NCBI RefSeq assembly: GCF_003048835.2
Contig: NZ_CP060705.1
Span: 1,860,001-1,924,000, forward strand
Reading direction: 5' to 3'
Source of the DNA: Campylobacter concisus
Lineage (GTDB): Bacteria > Campylobacterota > Campylobacteria > Campylobacterales > Campylobacteraceae
DNA: 64,000 nt
Part shown: one piece after another, positions 28,311-37,763 of the stretch
Layout of the letters: each line of letters opens with the position of its first letter
How positions within the stretch are numbered: the first letter of the stretch is position 1
Program-made: the position numbers and the translations under genes
Notes under the pieces: model-generated
What the model saw: the letters and a program-made list of their open reading frames with translations, nothing else
Database searches by the model: none
What the model was told of the DNA's origin: nothing

Positions 28311-28791
28311 AAATAGTATCTTATCCCTTGCCTGCGTGCTTTTGGCTGGATGTGCTAGCAGTAGCAATGAAAGAGCCATTAGCATAGCAAATAAGGATTT
28401 GCTAAATAGTTTTAACCCTTACATACTTGCTAAAACTAACGAAACTAAAGATGCCGTCACCTACCAAAGCATGCCAGCTGGCGATGTCTGGCCAAGTCTG
28501 GCGCCTATTGGCTCTGCACTTGTTGTTGATGTTTTTAAAGAGATAAACAAAGCGTGCAACTTCAAATATAGCGACCTAAAAGAGACCAGGATGGTATATT
28601 TTGACGATAAAACATCGTTTTCTTACGAAGTCTGGGTCTTTAACGATCCGCTCTCGCAGCGTGATGACAAGATCACAGCCATAACTGTTTTACTAAAGCC
28701 AACTCCTGAAATTGGCGGGACGGATATGGATTTTAGAATTCCAGAAAATTGCCATGCGCCAAAGCAAACTATATTTGTATTTGGAAAATAA
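28297..28791 (+). CDS. Putative lipoprotein of unknown function
   Basis: 164 residues from a TTG start inside the end of nrdB. The N-terminus ends in the lipobox LAGC with lipidated C19. The mature part has two more cysteines (NKACNF, PENCHAP) and the phrase YEVWVFNDPLSQRDD. No family is recognised. It is directly followed by the nitrilase gene with no gap (28791/28792), so it is part of an operon with nrdB. Confidence 0.65.
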   Translation: MTTFKNSILSLACVLLAGCASSSNERAISIANKDLLNSFNPYILAKTNETKDAVTYQSMPAGDVWPSLAPIGSALVVDVFKEINKACNFKYSDLKETRMVYFDDKTSFSYEVWVFNDPLSQRDDKITAITVLLKPTPEIGGTDMDFRIPENCHAPKQTIFVFGK

Positions 28792-29559
28792 ATGAGCGAA
28801 AATTTAAACCTAATAAGCCTAACTTTAAAGGCAAAAAATGCTACCGAGCGGCTAGAGGAGCTTGCAAATTTAGTTGAGGCTGCGCCAGAAAACTCTCTCC
28901 TGCTTGCAAGCGAGCTTTGCATAAGCGGCTATGATTTTGACGGCTTTTTTGCTGGGGCGAACAAAGCTATGCTTGGTGGCATGATAGGCAGCTTTGATGC
29001 GATGCTGCTTGAGCGCTTGCAAGAGGCGCTTAGCCCAGATAAATTTCTTGGTTTTACGCACCTTAGCAGCCTAAACAAAAGCGCAGGGCTCGCTCAAATT
29101 TCAAATTTAGCCCCACAGCAGGCAAAAATTTATAATGAATTTTTGCTTCTTAACTCAAATAACGTCTTTCATTCACAATTTAAAGCCGAACTTTTTCGGC
29201 CAAATTTAGAGCATGAGATTTTTGCCGCCGGCGAGGTGAGCGATATAAATGCATTTACATTTAAAGGGCTAAAGCTTGGCGTGCTGATATGCTTTGAGCT
29301 GCGTGATAGCAGGCTTTGGGCAAAACTAAGAGGGTGCGACATCATCATGGTGCCAGCCATGTGGGGCAAGGCTAGAGAAGAAGCCTACCTTAGCCTTTGC
29401 AAGGCGCTAGCCATCGCAAATAACTGCTACGTCATGATCTCAAGCTCGCTAGATCTTGAGACCACTGGGGTCTTTTTGCCAGACGGTACGCTAGAAGCAA
29501 GCGCGGTTTTTGACGCAAATTTGATCACACAGATAAAGAAAAATTTAGGGCTTTTATAA
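28792..29559 (+). CDS. Carbon-nitrogen hydrolase (nitrilase superfamily)
   Basis: 255 residues. The catalytic triad can be read: Glu in LASELCISGYD, Lys in SQFKAELFRP and Cys in LICFELRDSRLW. Some positions differ from common omega-amidase sequences, so the substrate is unknown. Such enzymes hydrolyse amides or nitriles in the cytoplasm. It starts immediately after the lipoprotein gene. A promoter for pcm follows about 25 bases after its end, so the operon probably stops here. Confidence 0.88.
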   Translation: MSENLNLISLTLKAKNATERLEELANLVEAAPENSLLLASELCISGYDFDGFFAGANKAMLGGMIGSFDAMLLERLQEALSPDKFLGFTHLSSLNKSAGLAQISNLAPQQAKIYNEFLLLNSNNVFHSQFKAELFRPNLEHEIFAAGEVSDINAFTFKGLKLGVLICFELRDSRLWAKLRGCDIIMVPAMWGKAREEAYLSLCKALAIANNCYVMISSSLDLETTGVFLPDGTLEASAVFDANLITQIKKNLGLL

Positions 29560-29582
29560 ATTTTAAGATAAGCTTTAAATCG

Positions 29583-29588
29583 TATAAT
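29583..29588 (+). promoter_or_regulatory. -10 box for pcm
   Basis: CGTATAATAACG carries a perfect TATAAT. A start of transcription near 29595 would make the TTG at 29602 an improbable first codon and favours the TTG at 29620, which has AGGAT seven bases before it. Confidence 0.6.
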
Positions 29589-29619
29589 AACGATTTAAAA
29601 TTTGTTTAGGATAGAAATT

Positions 29620-30252
29620 TTGACCCAATTAGAAGCGATAAAATGCCAAAATTTAGCTAGCGACATAGCCGACGAGATCACGCTAAGTCCGCTTTTGTTT
29701 GACGCTATATCAACAACCGAGCGTGAAATTTTCGTGCCTATCCCGGCACACGCTTACAAGCTTGACGCGCAGCCAATCCTTGGCAACCAGTGGATCAGCT
29801 CGCCCCTAACGGTAGCAAAGATGACGATGGCACTAGAGTGCGAAAATATGGATAACATCCTAGAAATAGGCTGTGGCAGCGGCTATCAAGCAGCGATACT
29901 AAGCAAGCTCGCGCATAGAATTTTTAGCGTCGAGCGCATAGAAAAGCTAGCCATGGAGGCAAAAAAACGCTTCGAGGCGCTAAAGATCAAAAATGTGCAC
30001 GTAAGATATGATGACGGCAACAACGGCTGGCGAAGCTATGCGCCGTTTGATAGAATTTTACTCTCTGCTGCTGCTGATGAGATCTCGCCAAATTTGTTTA
30101 GCCAGCTAAAAAATGGCGGTATCTTGGTCGCTCCGATGAAAAAAGATGGTAAGCAGTTTATCGCTAAATTTAGAAAAGATGAGAGTGGAAATTTAGAAAA
30201 AGAGTTTTTAGACGAGTGCCTTTTTGTGCCACTTCTTGAGGGCAGAGAGTAG
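29620..30252 (+). CDS. pcm: Protein-L-isoaspartate O-methyltransferase
   Basis: 210 residues from the TTG at 29620; see the promoter entry for why the earlier TTG is not used. The SAM-binding motif is LEIGCGSGYQAAILSKL. Pcm blocks ISSPLTVAKM and RVSVERIEKLA-like FSVERIEKLA are present. The enzyme repairs isoaspartyl residues in damaged proteins. The gene has its own promoter and converges on a secreted-protein gene across an 18-base gap. Confidence 0.92.
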   Translation: MTQLEAIKCQNLASDIADEITLSPLLFDAISTTEREIFVPIPAHAYKLDAQPILGNQWISSPLTVAKMTMALECENMDNILEIGCGSGYQAAILSKLAHRIFSVERIEKLAMEAKKRFEALKIKNVHVRYDDGNNGWRSYAPFDRILLSAAADEISPNLFSQLKNGGILVAPMKKDGKQFIAKFRKDESGNLEKEFLDECLFVPLLEGRE

Positions 30253-30267
30253 AGGTTTTACCTCTAC
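30249..30267. terminator. Hairpin between pcm and the convergent gene
   Basis: GTAGAGGT-TTT-ACCTCTAC is a perfect eight-base-pair hairpin starting at the pcm stop codon. It lacks a T-run in either direction, so termination may be weak or may need another factor. Confidence 0.45.
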
Positions 30268-30269
30268 AA

Positions 30270-30752
30270 CTACCACCTAACCAGCCACTCACCGCTAGGG
30301 TGCTGCGTAAATATAAGATCATCAAATTTTGTAGTCTCTTCGCCATCTGCTGTGATAAATGTAACGCTAAAACTAAATGCATTTTCGGCGATAAATTTCA
30401 CATTTTCTATACTCAAGATATCGACGCTGTCACTACAAGTGCCACTAGCCCTTTTTAAATGGCTATCATCTCTTCTTAGTGCAGGTGCCCTTGTGCCTGC
30501 TTCCATAAATTTATCATTTTTATTAGCCTTATAGCATGCCATATTTGCTAAAAATTCCTGCATCCTAGGCTTTGCACTATCAAATTTGGCTTGATACTCT
30601 TTTGGCACCTTAATGCCTAAAATAGCGCCTGGCACCGTCTGACCAATTAAATTTCTACTTTTTGTTAGTGTTGGCTCGCTTTTTGGTTCGCAAAAGGCAA
30701 GGCTACTAAAAACAGCACAGAGCACAATGGCAAGAAGCGATTTGGTTTTCAT
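30270..30752 (-). CDS. Exported protein of unknown function
   Basis: 160 residues with a signal peptide (1-20, ending LAFC; the cysteine is followed by EPKSEP, so a lipoprotein is possible but LAFC is a poor lipobox). The mature part has two more cysteines (NMACYK, SGTCSD) and ends in GEWLVRW. No family is recognised. It lies next to outer-membrane barrel genes and may be a periplasmic protein of the same envelope set. Confidence 0.55.
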   Translation of the reverse strand: MKTKSLLAIVLCAVFSSLAFCEPKSEPTLTKSRNLIGQTVPGAILGIKVPKEYQAKFDSAKPRMQEFLANMACYKANKNDKFMEAGTRAPALRRDDSHLKRASGTCSDSVDILSIENVKFIAENAFSFSVTFITADGEETTKFDDLIFTQHPSGEWLVRW

Positions 30753-30846
30753 TTTTCTCCTTTTTAAATAAGAGCCATTCTATCTTGTGCCACTTAAAAG
30801 TTGCTTGAGTTATAAATTTAAAGAATAAATGTGAGTTTTTAGGAGA

Positions 30847-30866
30847 GGCAAAGCCTAAGCCTTGCC
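30847..30866 (-). terminator. Terminator of outer-membrane barrel 1
   Basis: On the minus strand GGCAAGGC-TTAG-GCTTTGCC forms an eight-base-pair stem with one G-U pair. It begins just after the stop codon and is followed by TCTCCTAAAAA. Confidence 0.55.
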
Positions 30867-30872
30867 ATAAAT

Positions 30873-31457
30873 TTAGAATTTATAAGTGTAGCCTGTGTAA
30901 ATCCCAACACTTGTATCCCTTAGCTGAGCGCCGCTATTTTTCTTATAAAATGTCTTATCAGCTTTTAGACCAAACTCTAGTGCGTTGTGAGCGTCAAATG
31001 AGTACTGACCGCCAGCTTTTGCGCCAACTAGCAAGCCTTTGAAATTTTTCTTGCTAGTTTCGTTTTCAAAGCTTTGTCTAACACTTAGATAGCCAAGACC
31101 AGCGTATCCGCCAAGCACAGCTTTAAAGTTTTCAGTGATGTTTGGAGTGTAGTCAACGCCTGCTAAAAGCTTATGTTTGCTCCATTTTGCGTCTGCTTCA
31201 CCAGCATTTTTTCTAGCTTTAAAGTCGTAGTAGTAGCCGCCATACGCTCTATAGCTATCAAAATCATAACCGCCATAAAAACCAAGTCCGTAGTGACCTT
31301 TGTTGAAGTTATTTTTCTCGCTTTTTGCGATATTTTTAGTTTTTATCTTTGAGTTGAACGAATAATCGCCTTCGCCACCGACAAATGCACCTTGAGCAAG
31401 TGCAGCTGAACTAACTAAAGCTAAAACCAAGCTTGATTTTACAAGTAAATTTTTCAT
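30873..31457 (-). CDS. Small outer-membrane beta-barrel, paralogue 1
   Basis: 194 residues. Signal peptide 1-21 ends at LAQG. The mature protein alternates polar and apolar residues in strands, with GGYDFDSYRAYGGYYYDFKA as an example, and ends in GYTYKF, a C-terminal aromatic strand of the type recognised by the outer-membrane assembly machinery. Its size suggests an eight-stranded OmpX/OmpA-barrel-like fold. It is one of three paralogues within 5 kb, with the shared blocks KAGYDF and LLAGVDYTPNITENFK. No virulence or porin role can be assigned from sequence. Confidence 0.8.
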   Translation of the reverse strand: MKNLLVKSSLVLALVSSAALAQGAFVGGEGDYSFNSKIKTKNIAKSEKNNFNKGHYGLGFYGGYDFDSYRAYGGYYYDFKARKNAGEADAKWSKHKLLAGVDYTPNITENFKAVLGGYAGLGYLSVRQSFENETSKKNFKGLLVGAKAGGQYSFDAHNALEFGLKADKTFYKKNSGAQLRDTSVGIYTGYTYKF

Positions 31458-31626
31458 ACTTCTCCTTTAAAAATTTTCGTGATTTTACTATTACGCGTTT
31501 AATCTATATGAAATTTAAATTTAACAAAGCCCTATTTTTCGCTATTTTTAGCCTTTAAAATTTAAATTTATTTATATTTACTATTAAATTTTAAAATTAG
31601 AAGAAATTTTCATCAAAGGAGAGAAA

Positions 31627-31845
31627 ATGGCACTAGATAAAGAGCTAGTAAATTTCAGCGAAGAGCATGAGCTAAATGCGATTCTTTCAAAATTTGGCAA
31701 ATCACAAAGCCAAAAAAATAGAGCAACACTTGGCGAGCTTGGCAAAAAATGCAAGGAAAAACTTGCTAAAAGAGTGCTAACTCAAGATGAATTTGGTGAG
31801 TTTGTAAAAGCTCATCTAAAAGAGCTTGAAGACAAAAAAGCTTAA
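31627..31845 (+). CDS. Small helical protein of unknown function
   Basis: 72 residues, highly charged, with no signal peptide. It starts MALDKELVNFSEEHELNAI and ends ELEDKKA, and secondary structure appears helical throughout. An AAAGGAGAG ribosome site six bases before the ATG supports translation. It is a lone plus-strand gene between two minus-strand genes and no family is recognised. Confidence 0.65.
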   Translation: MALDKELVNFSEEHELNAILSKFGKSQSQKNRATLGELGKKCKEKLAKRVLTQDEFGEFVKAHLKELEDKKA

Positions 31846-31850
31846 ATTTC

Positions 31851-31866
31851 CTGGGGGCAACCCCAG
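31851..31866. terminator. Shared convergent terminator
   Basis: CTGGGG-GCAA-CCCCAG, six GC-rich base pairs with a GNRA-like loop, lies between the small helical gene and the convergent exported-protein gene. Flanking AAATT and AATTT sequences give T-tracts in both directions. Confidence 0.7.
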
Positions 31867-31869
31867 AAT

Positions 31870-32253
31870 TTACCTGCAATCCTCTTTTGTCAAATTTATC
31901 ACAGTAAAATTTTTGCCGTTCTCATAGCTATATATCCACGAAGCTTTATCGATAAGAGGATTTTTACTACTACAAAAGTCCTCTTTTAGCATTTCAGTCT
32001 GCATCTTTTTAAACTCCTCTATCTGATCTTTAGTAAATTTACTAAATTTAATATCCTCGCTATCATTTATAACAAAGGTGGTTTTTAGGGTCTCATTTTC
32101 ACATGTAGCACCCATTATTACGCTATTTTCATCGACTCTTGTGGGAGCTGGCTCATCGATCATGCTTACAACAGCTTTAATAAATGCGTTATTACAATCA
32201 ACCGCAAACGTAGAGGTCAAGAGCATAGATAGAGACAATATTATTTTCTTCAT
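31870..32253 (-). CDS. Small exported protein with four mature cysteines
   Basis: 127 residues; the signal peptide (1-17) ends at TFAVD. The mature part contains C20, and cysteines in ATCENE, DFCSS and the terminal EDCR, suggesting two disulfides. It has no recognised family. It lies between two outer-membrane barrel genes on the same strand, and a periplasmic partner role is only a guess. Confidence 0.6.
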   Translation of the reverse strand: MKKIILSLSMLLTSTFAVDCNNAFIKAVVSMIDEPAPTRVDENSVIMGATCENETLKTTFVINDSEDIKFSKFTKDQIEEFKKMQTEMLKEDFCSSKNPLIDKASWIYSYENGKNFTVINLTKEDCR

Positions 32254-32314
32254 TTTGTATCCTTTTTGGAAAGTATATTAAATTTATTTGAAAATAGTAA
32301 AAAGATAAATTTAC

Positions 32315-32330
32315 GCCCAAACTAGGGCGC
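32315..32330 (-). terminator. Terminator of outer-membrane barrel 2
   Basis: Minus strand: CGCCC-TAGTTT-GGGCG, five base pairs, followed by TAAATTTATCTTTTT. It lies 28 bases downstream of the barrel 2 stop codon. Confidence 0.6.
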
Positions 32331-32358
32331 AAATTTCTTAAGGAGGGAATGTTTAATA

Positions 32359-32955
32359 TTAAAATTTATAAGTGTAGCCTACGTAAAGACCGATGTTGCT
32401 CTCTCTAACTTTGCTAACATCGTCTGCTTTGTAGAAAGCGTAGTCAGTCTTCATGCCAGCTTCTAGGATGTTGTTTTCATCAAGAAGGTACTCAGCACCA
32501 AATTTAGCACCTAAAACCAATCCTGTATCATAGAATTTTTTATTCACATCGTCTCTTGTGATCGTAAGTCTTGATACGCCAGTGTAACCGCCCGCAACAA
32601 GTTTGATATCTTTGGTGATGCTTGGAGTGTAATCAATTCCAGCCAATAAGCTGTGCTTTTTCCATTTAACATTAAATTTGTCATCAGTGTCATTGTCTAC
32701 TTGCTTTTTTGTTTGAAAACTATAAAAATAAGCACCGTAAGCTCTAAAACTATCAAAGTCATAACCAGCTTTTACACCGCTGTTAAACTGACCTTTTCTA
32801 ACGGTTCCGCTCTCGCCGTCTGTTGTTTTCTCTTTCCACTTTGACGCAAAAGAGTAACCGCCCTCGTAACCAATAAATGCTCCCTCTGCCATAGCAAATG
32901 AGCAAACCGCACATGCAATCATGCTAGCTTTCAAAAATGAACTTTTCATTTTCAA
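32359..32955 (-). CDS. Small outer-membrane beta-barrel, paralogue 2
   Basis: 198 residues; signal peptide 1-23 (ending AMAEG). It shares with the other two the early GGYSF, KAGYDFDSFRAYGAYFY, LLAGIDYTPSITKDIKLVAGGYTGVS and the terminal YVGYTYKF. The final Phe suits insertion by the outer-membrane assembly machinery. It differs from paralogue 1 in loop sequences (for example VDNDTDDKFN). Such loop variation between close paralogues often reflects surface exposure. Confidence 0.8.
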   Translation of the reverse strand: MKMKSSFLKASMIACAVCSFAMAEGAFIGYEGGYSFASKWKEKTTDGESGTVRKGQFNSGVKAGYDFDSFRAYGAYFYSFQTKKQVDNDTDDKFNVKWKKHSLLAGIDYTPSITKDIKLVAGGYTGVSRLTITRDDVNKKFYDTGLVLGAKFGAEYLLDENNILEAGMKTDYAFYKADDVSKVRESNIGLYVGYTYKF

Positions 32956-33155
32956 TCCTTTAAAAATATAATGTAAATGTAATTTTACGGATTTTATTTT
33001 AAAATATTATTAATTTATAATATTAAATAAGCATTGATAAATTTATTTTATTTATATAGTACGTATTTTAGGGATTTATAAAGATAAATTTATAAAATTT
33101 TTAATTATTAAAAAATAACACCTAGTCGTTAAATTTCAAACAACTAGGCAAAATA

Positions 33156-34730
33156 CTATAAAATTTCTCTTATTAAAAGCTGTGGTGTCACAAGCCCACG
33201 AAACGAATTTTTAGATACGCAAAAGATGATATCCACTATCTCACCCACCCTAACGTGCCTTGTGAAGTTAAAAAATAGTGCCTCAAGCGTTTTGTTGTCT
33301 TTTTGCAAGATAAGTTTTAAGTGGTTTTGATCCCTGCCTATGAGCCTCTCATTTTTCACGACGGCATTTTCTATCTTAAAGACTGGGCGTGGATTTTTCT
33401 GTCCGTATGGCTCGTAAAATTCCAAAATTTCAAGCAACTCAAAGTCGATCTCGCTTGGCATTATGTCGCCAAGTAGCTCATCTGAGCTTTTGCACTCTTG
33501 CATATTTAGGCATGAGCAGCTTTTATTTATCGCCTCTTTAAATTTTTCCAAATTTTCAGGCGCAAGCGTTAGCCCTGCTGCACCTTTGTGACCGCCATAG
33601 CTTGTTAGCAGATCTTCGTGGCTTGCGATGAGTGATAAGATATCAAGCTTGCCAACGCTTCTAGCACTGCCTTTTGCGCGGCCTTTATCGATGCTAAAGA
33701 CGATAGCTGGCTTTGCAAAGTGCTTTGCCAGGCGGCTGGCCACGATGCCTATCACGCCCTCATGCCACTGCTCGCCCCAGGTGATGATGACCTCATCGTC
33801 CTCTTTTACGTCCTTTAGTGAGCACTCAAAGAGTTGGCGCTCCTCCTCTTTTCTGGAGTTGTTAAACTCGATAATCGTATCAAGGTAGTCGTAGGCCTCT
33901 TCGATGCTCTTTGCACGCAAGAAGTTAAATGAATTCATCGCATCGTCCATGCGTCCGGCTGAATTTATAAGAGGCGCTATAAGAAAGCTGATATCATCAC
34001 ACTCAAATTTATCCTTGCCGTAAAACTCTTTTATGACGCAAAATGCCGAGCGTTTCGAGGCATTTAACTTGCAAATACCCATGCGAACAAGCATCCTGTT
34101 CATATCTCTTAGCTCCATCATATCAGCGATTATCGCGATGGCTAAAAGCTCTAGAAATTTACTCATATCATAGTTTAGCTTGCAAACATCCTTTAACGCT
34201 CCAACCAAATACCAAGCCACTTCAGCACCGCAAATTTCGATATTTGGGAAGTTACAGTCTTCTTGTTTTGGATTGATGATAGCGTAGGCTTCTGGTAGAA
34301 CGGCTGGTGGCATGTGGTGATCTGTGATGATAAGATCAATGCCTTTTTCTTTGCAGATGCTAGCTGCTTCATTAGCCGAGATGCCGTTATCGACGGTGAT
34401 TATTAGACTTACATCGCTTACGAGCTCGTCGATGATCTCTGGGTTTAAGCCGTATCCATCCTTAAAGCGGTTTGGGATCTTTACTAGGTAGTTTTTTACG
34501 CCAAGATCATCAAAAAACTCGGCTAAAATCACACTTGAAACCACGCCATCAACGTCATAATCGCCAACAATAGCGATATGTTCATTTCTCTCGATCGCCT
34601 CTTTGATGCGATTAGCGCCTTTGTAGATATCTTTTAGGGCGCTTGGCGTTGGAATTTCACTAAGTTTTTTGTGTATGTCGTTACAAAATCTACGTGCTAG
34701 TAAATTCCTAATATCCTCTTTAGTTAACAT
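33156..34730 (-). CDS. recJ: Single-stranded-DNA exonuclease RecJ
   Basis: 524 residues from the ATG at 34730; an in-frame TTG at 34763 would add eleven. DHH-family motifs are VGDYDVDGVVSS near residue 49, TVDNGIS near 102 and ITDHHMPP near 125, and the later GGHKGAAGLTL belongs to the DHHA1 domain. RecJ removes nucleotides 5' to 3' in recombination and mismatch repair. A 40-codon reading frame ends across the start codon (see findings). The gene lies between barrel genes with no functional tie. Confidence 0.93.
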   Translation of the reverse strand: MLTKEDIRNLLARRFCNDIHKKLSEIPTPSALKDIYKGANRIKEAIERNEHIAIVGDYDVDGVVSSVILAEFFDDLGVKNYLVKIPNRFKDGYGLNPEIIDELVSDVSLIITVDNGISANEAASICKEKGIDLIITDHHMPPAVLPEAYAIINPKQEDCNFPNIEICGAEVAWYLVGALKDVCKLNYDMSKFLELLAIAIIADMMELRDMNRMLVRMGICKLNASKRSAFCVIKEFYGKDKFECDDISFLIAPLINSAGRMDDAMNSFNFLRAKSIEEAYDYLDTIIEFNNSRKEEERQLFECSLKDVKEDDEVIITWGEQWHEGVIGIVASRLAKHFAKPAIVFSIDKGRAKGSARSVGKLDILSLIASHEDLLTSYGGHKGAAGLTLAPENLEKFKEAINKSCSCLNMQECKSSDELLGDIMPSEIDFELLEILEFYEPYGQKNPRPVFKIENAVVKNERLIGRDQNHLKLILQKDNKTLEALFFNFTRHVRVGEIVDIIFCVSKNSFRGLVTPQLLIREIL

Positions 34731-34990
34731 AGCTTTGGCAAGGACTTTTTGATGCCCTACCAACTTTGACTAATGCTATTTGCTCACTTAAATTTACGCC
34801 TAAACTGCCAAAATTTTGGCAACAAAAATGTTTTTTTTTCATCGTAATCTTTCGTCTTTATTTTGAATGCTTTGATTATATCTTTTTGAAATTTAATTTC
34901 TTATAATTTTCATTGAAAGTAAGATTTTTAGGGCAAAAAACTTTTGTTAAATTGATACTCTTTATAAATTAGCCATTGTAAATTTGAAGT

Positions 34991-35014
34991 AAAAATAAGG
35001 GGTCCTAAGACCCC
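34991..35014 (-). terminator. Terminator of outer-membrane barrel 3
   Basis: Minus strand: GGGGTC-TTAG-GACCCC followed by TTATTTTT. A six-base-pair GC-rich stem with a good T-tail, it lies six bases downstream of the stop codon. Confidence 0.85.
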
Positions 35015-35019
35015 AAGAA

Positions 35020-35625
35020 TTAAAATTTATATGTGTAGCCTAGGTAAGCGCCAATGTCTGTTGCCTTTAGATCTTTTGCATAGTCTGCATCGTACCAAGA
35101 TCTATCAGCTTTTACACCAAATTCAATAGCGTTGTGTCCATCAAAGCTATACTCAGCACCAAGTCTTGTACCAAGTAACCAGCCTGATTGTGTAAGATCG
35201 TATGTGGCCCAAGCCTTGTTATTTTTAACATGTGACTTTAGGTTGATCACTGAAACACCAGTGTAAAGACCAGCTATTAGTTTAAAGTTATTAGCTATAG
35301 TTGGAGTGTAGTCACCACCTACTACAAATTTATGTGTTGTCCACTTTGTATCAAGGTTACCGCTGATATTAGCAAGAGCTCCGCTTTTGTTATCTTTAGC
35401 CTCTGTATGATAGAAATACCCACCATAAACTCTAGCTACTCCAAAGTCATAACCGCCTTTGATACCGATATTTGGCCTGCTGTCCTTTGCACTAATGCCA
35501 TCTTTAGCTTTTAGCTTTGAGCTAAAATCATAGCCACCCTCAACTCCGACAAATCCACCTTGTGCCAAAGCAAATGAGCTAGCAAGCGAAAGTGCCAAAA
35601 CACCTTTTAAAACGCAATTTTTCAT
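35020..35625 (-). CDS. Small outer-membrane beta-barrel, paralogue 3
   Basis: 201 residues; signal peptide 1-21 (ending LAQGG). Shared blocks are GGYDFSSKLKAKD, IKGGYDFGVARVYGGYFYH, VVGGDYTPTIANNFKLIAGLYTG and the terminal YLGYTYKF. It is the longest of the three, with insertions in the loops (for example SGALANISGN). The final Phe marks an outer-membrane barrel. A promoter with an A/T-rich spacer and GGAGAAAA ribosome site precede it. Confidence 0.8.
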   Translation of the reverse strand: MKNCVLKGVLALSLASSFALAQGGFVGVEGGYDFSSKLKAKDGISAKDSRPNIGIKGGYDFGVARVYGGYFYHTEAKDNKSGALANISGNLDTKWTTHKFVVGGDYTPTIANNFKLIAGLYTGVSVINLKSHVKNNKAWATYDLTQSGWLLGTRLGAEYSFDGHNAIEFGVKADRSWYDADYAKDLKATDIGAYLGYTYKF

Positions 35626-35785
35626 TTTTTCTCCTTTATAAATGATTGCGTAAGCATTGTATGTTTAGCAAGATTAAAAAATACTTAAATAATTTAAATT
35701 TTATCAATAATATATTTACTTTTATTTTTAATATAAATTTGAGAGAAATTTAAAGAGAATTTGGCAAGAAAACTTGCCAAATTTA

Positions 35786-37447
<1,662 letters not shown>

Positions 37448-37530
37448 TTAATCTGCCGATTATACCCCTTAAATATTTAGTAAGGCATTAATCGTGCAAT
37501 TTTTAAAAATTATTCTTTAAGTTTTTTTGT

Positions 37531-37536
37531 TATAGA
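37531..37536 (+). promoter_or_regulatory. -10-like box before the cytochrome bd operon
   Basis: GTTATAGACTTC contains TATAGA eleven bases before the ATG at 37547. Transcription would start almost at that codon, and no clear ribosome site lies between, so the first gene may be translated from a leaderless or very short leader. Confidence 0.4.
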
Positions 37537-37546
37537 CTTCGACATC

Positions 37547-37762
37547 ATGATTAAAAACTGCTTAAAAAACATCGCCTCTTTATATATAGACGGCTTTAAA
37601 AATATGAAAATAGGCAAGAAACTATGGCTTCTCATAGCGATAAAGCTTATCATTATGTTTGGGATATTAAAGGTCTTTATCTTTGATGAAACTCTTAATA
37701 CCAAATTTCAAACCGACGAAGAAAAAAGCGAATTTGTAATTCGTAATTTAATAAAGGAATAA
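37547..37762 (+). CDS. DUF4492 small membrane protein
   Basis: 71 residues with the DUF4492 signature: LYIDGFKNMKIGKKLWLLIAIKLIIMFGILKVFIFD (shown by parts: YIDGFKNM, GKKLWLLI and KVFIFD), then a polar tail. One membrane helix spans about residues 26-46. DUF4492 genes sit before cydAB in many Campylobacterota and Bacteroidota, which suggests a part in assembling or stabilising cytochrome bd. Its stop lies one base before the cydA start. Confidence 0.82.
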   Translation: MIKNCLKNIASLYIDGFKNMKIGKKLWLLIAIKLIIMFGILKVFIFDETLNTKFQTDEEKSEFVIRNLIKE

Positions 37763-37763
37763 A

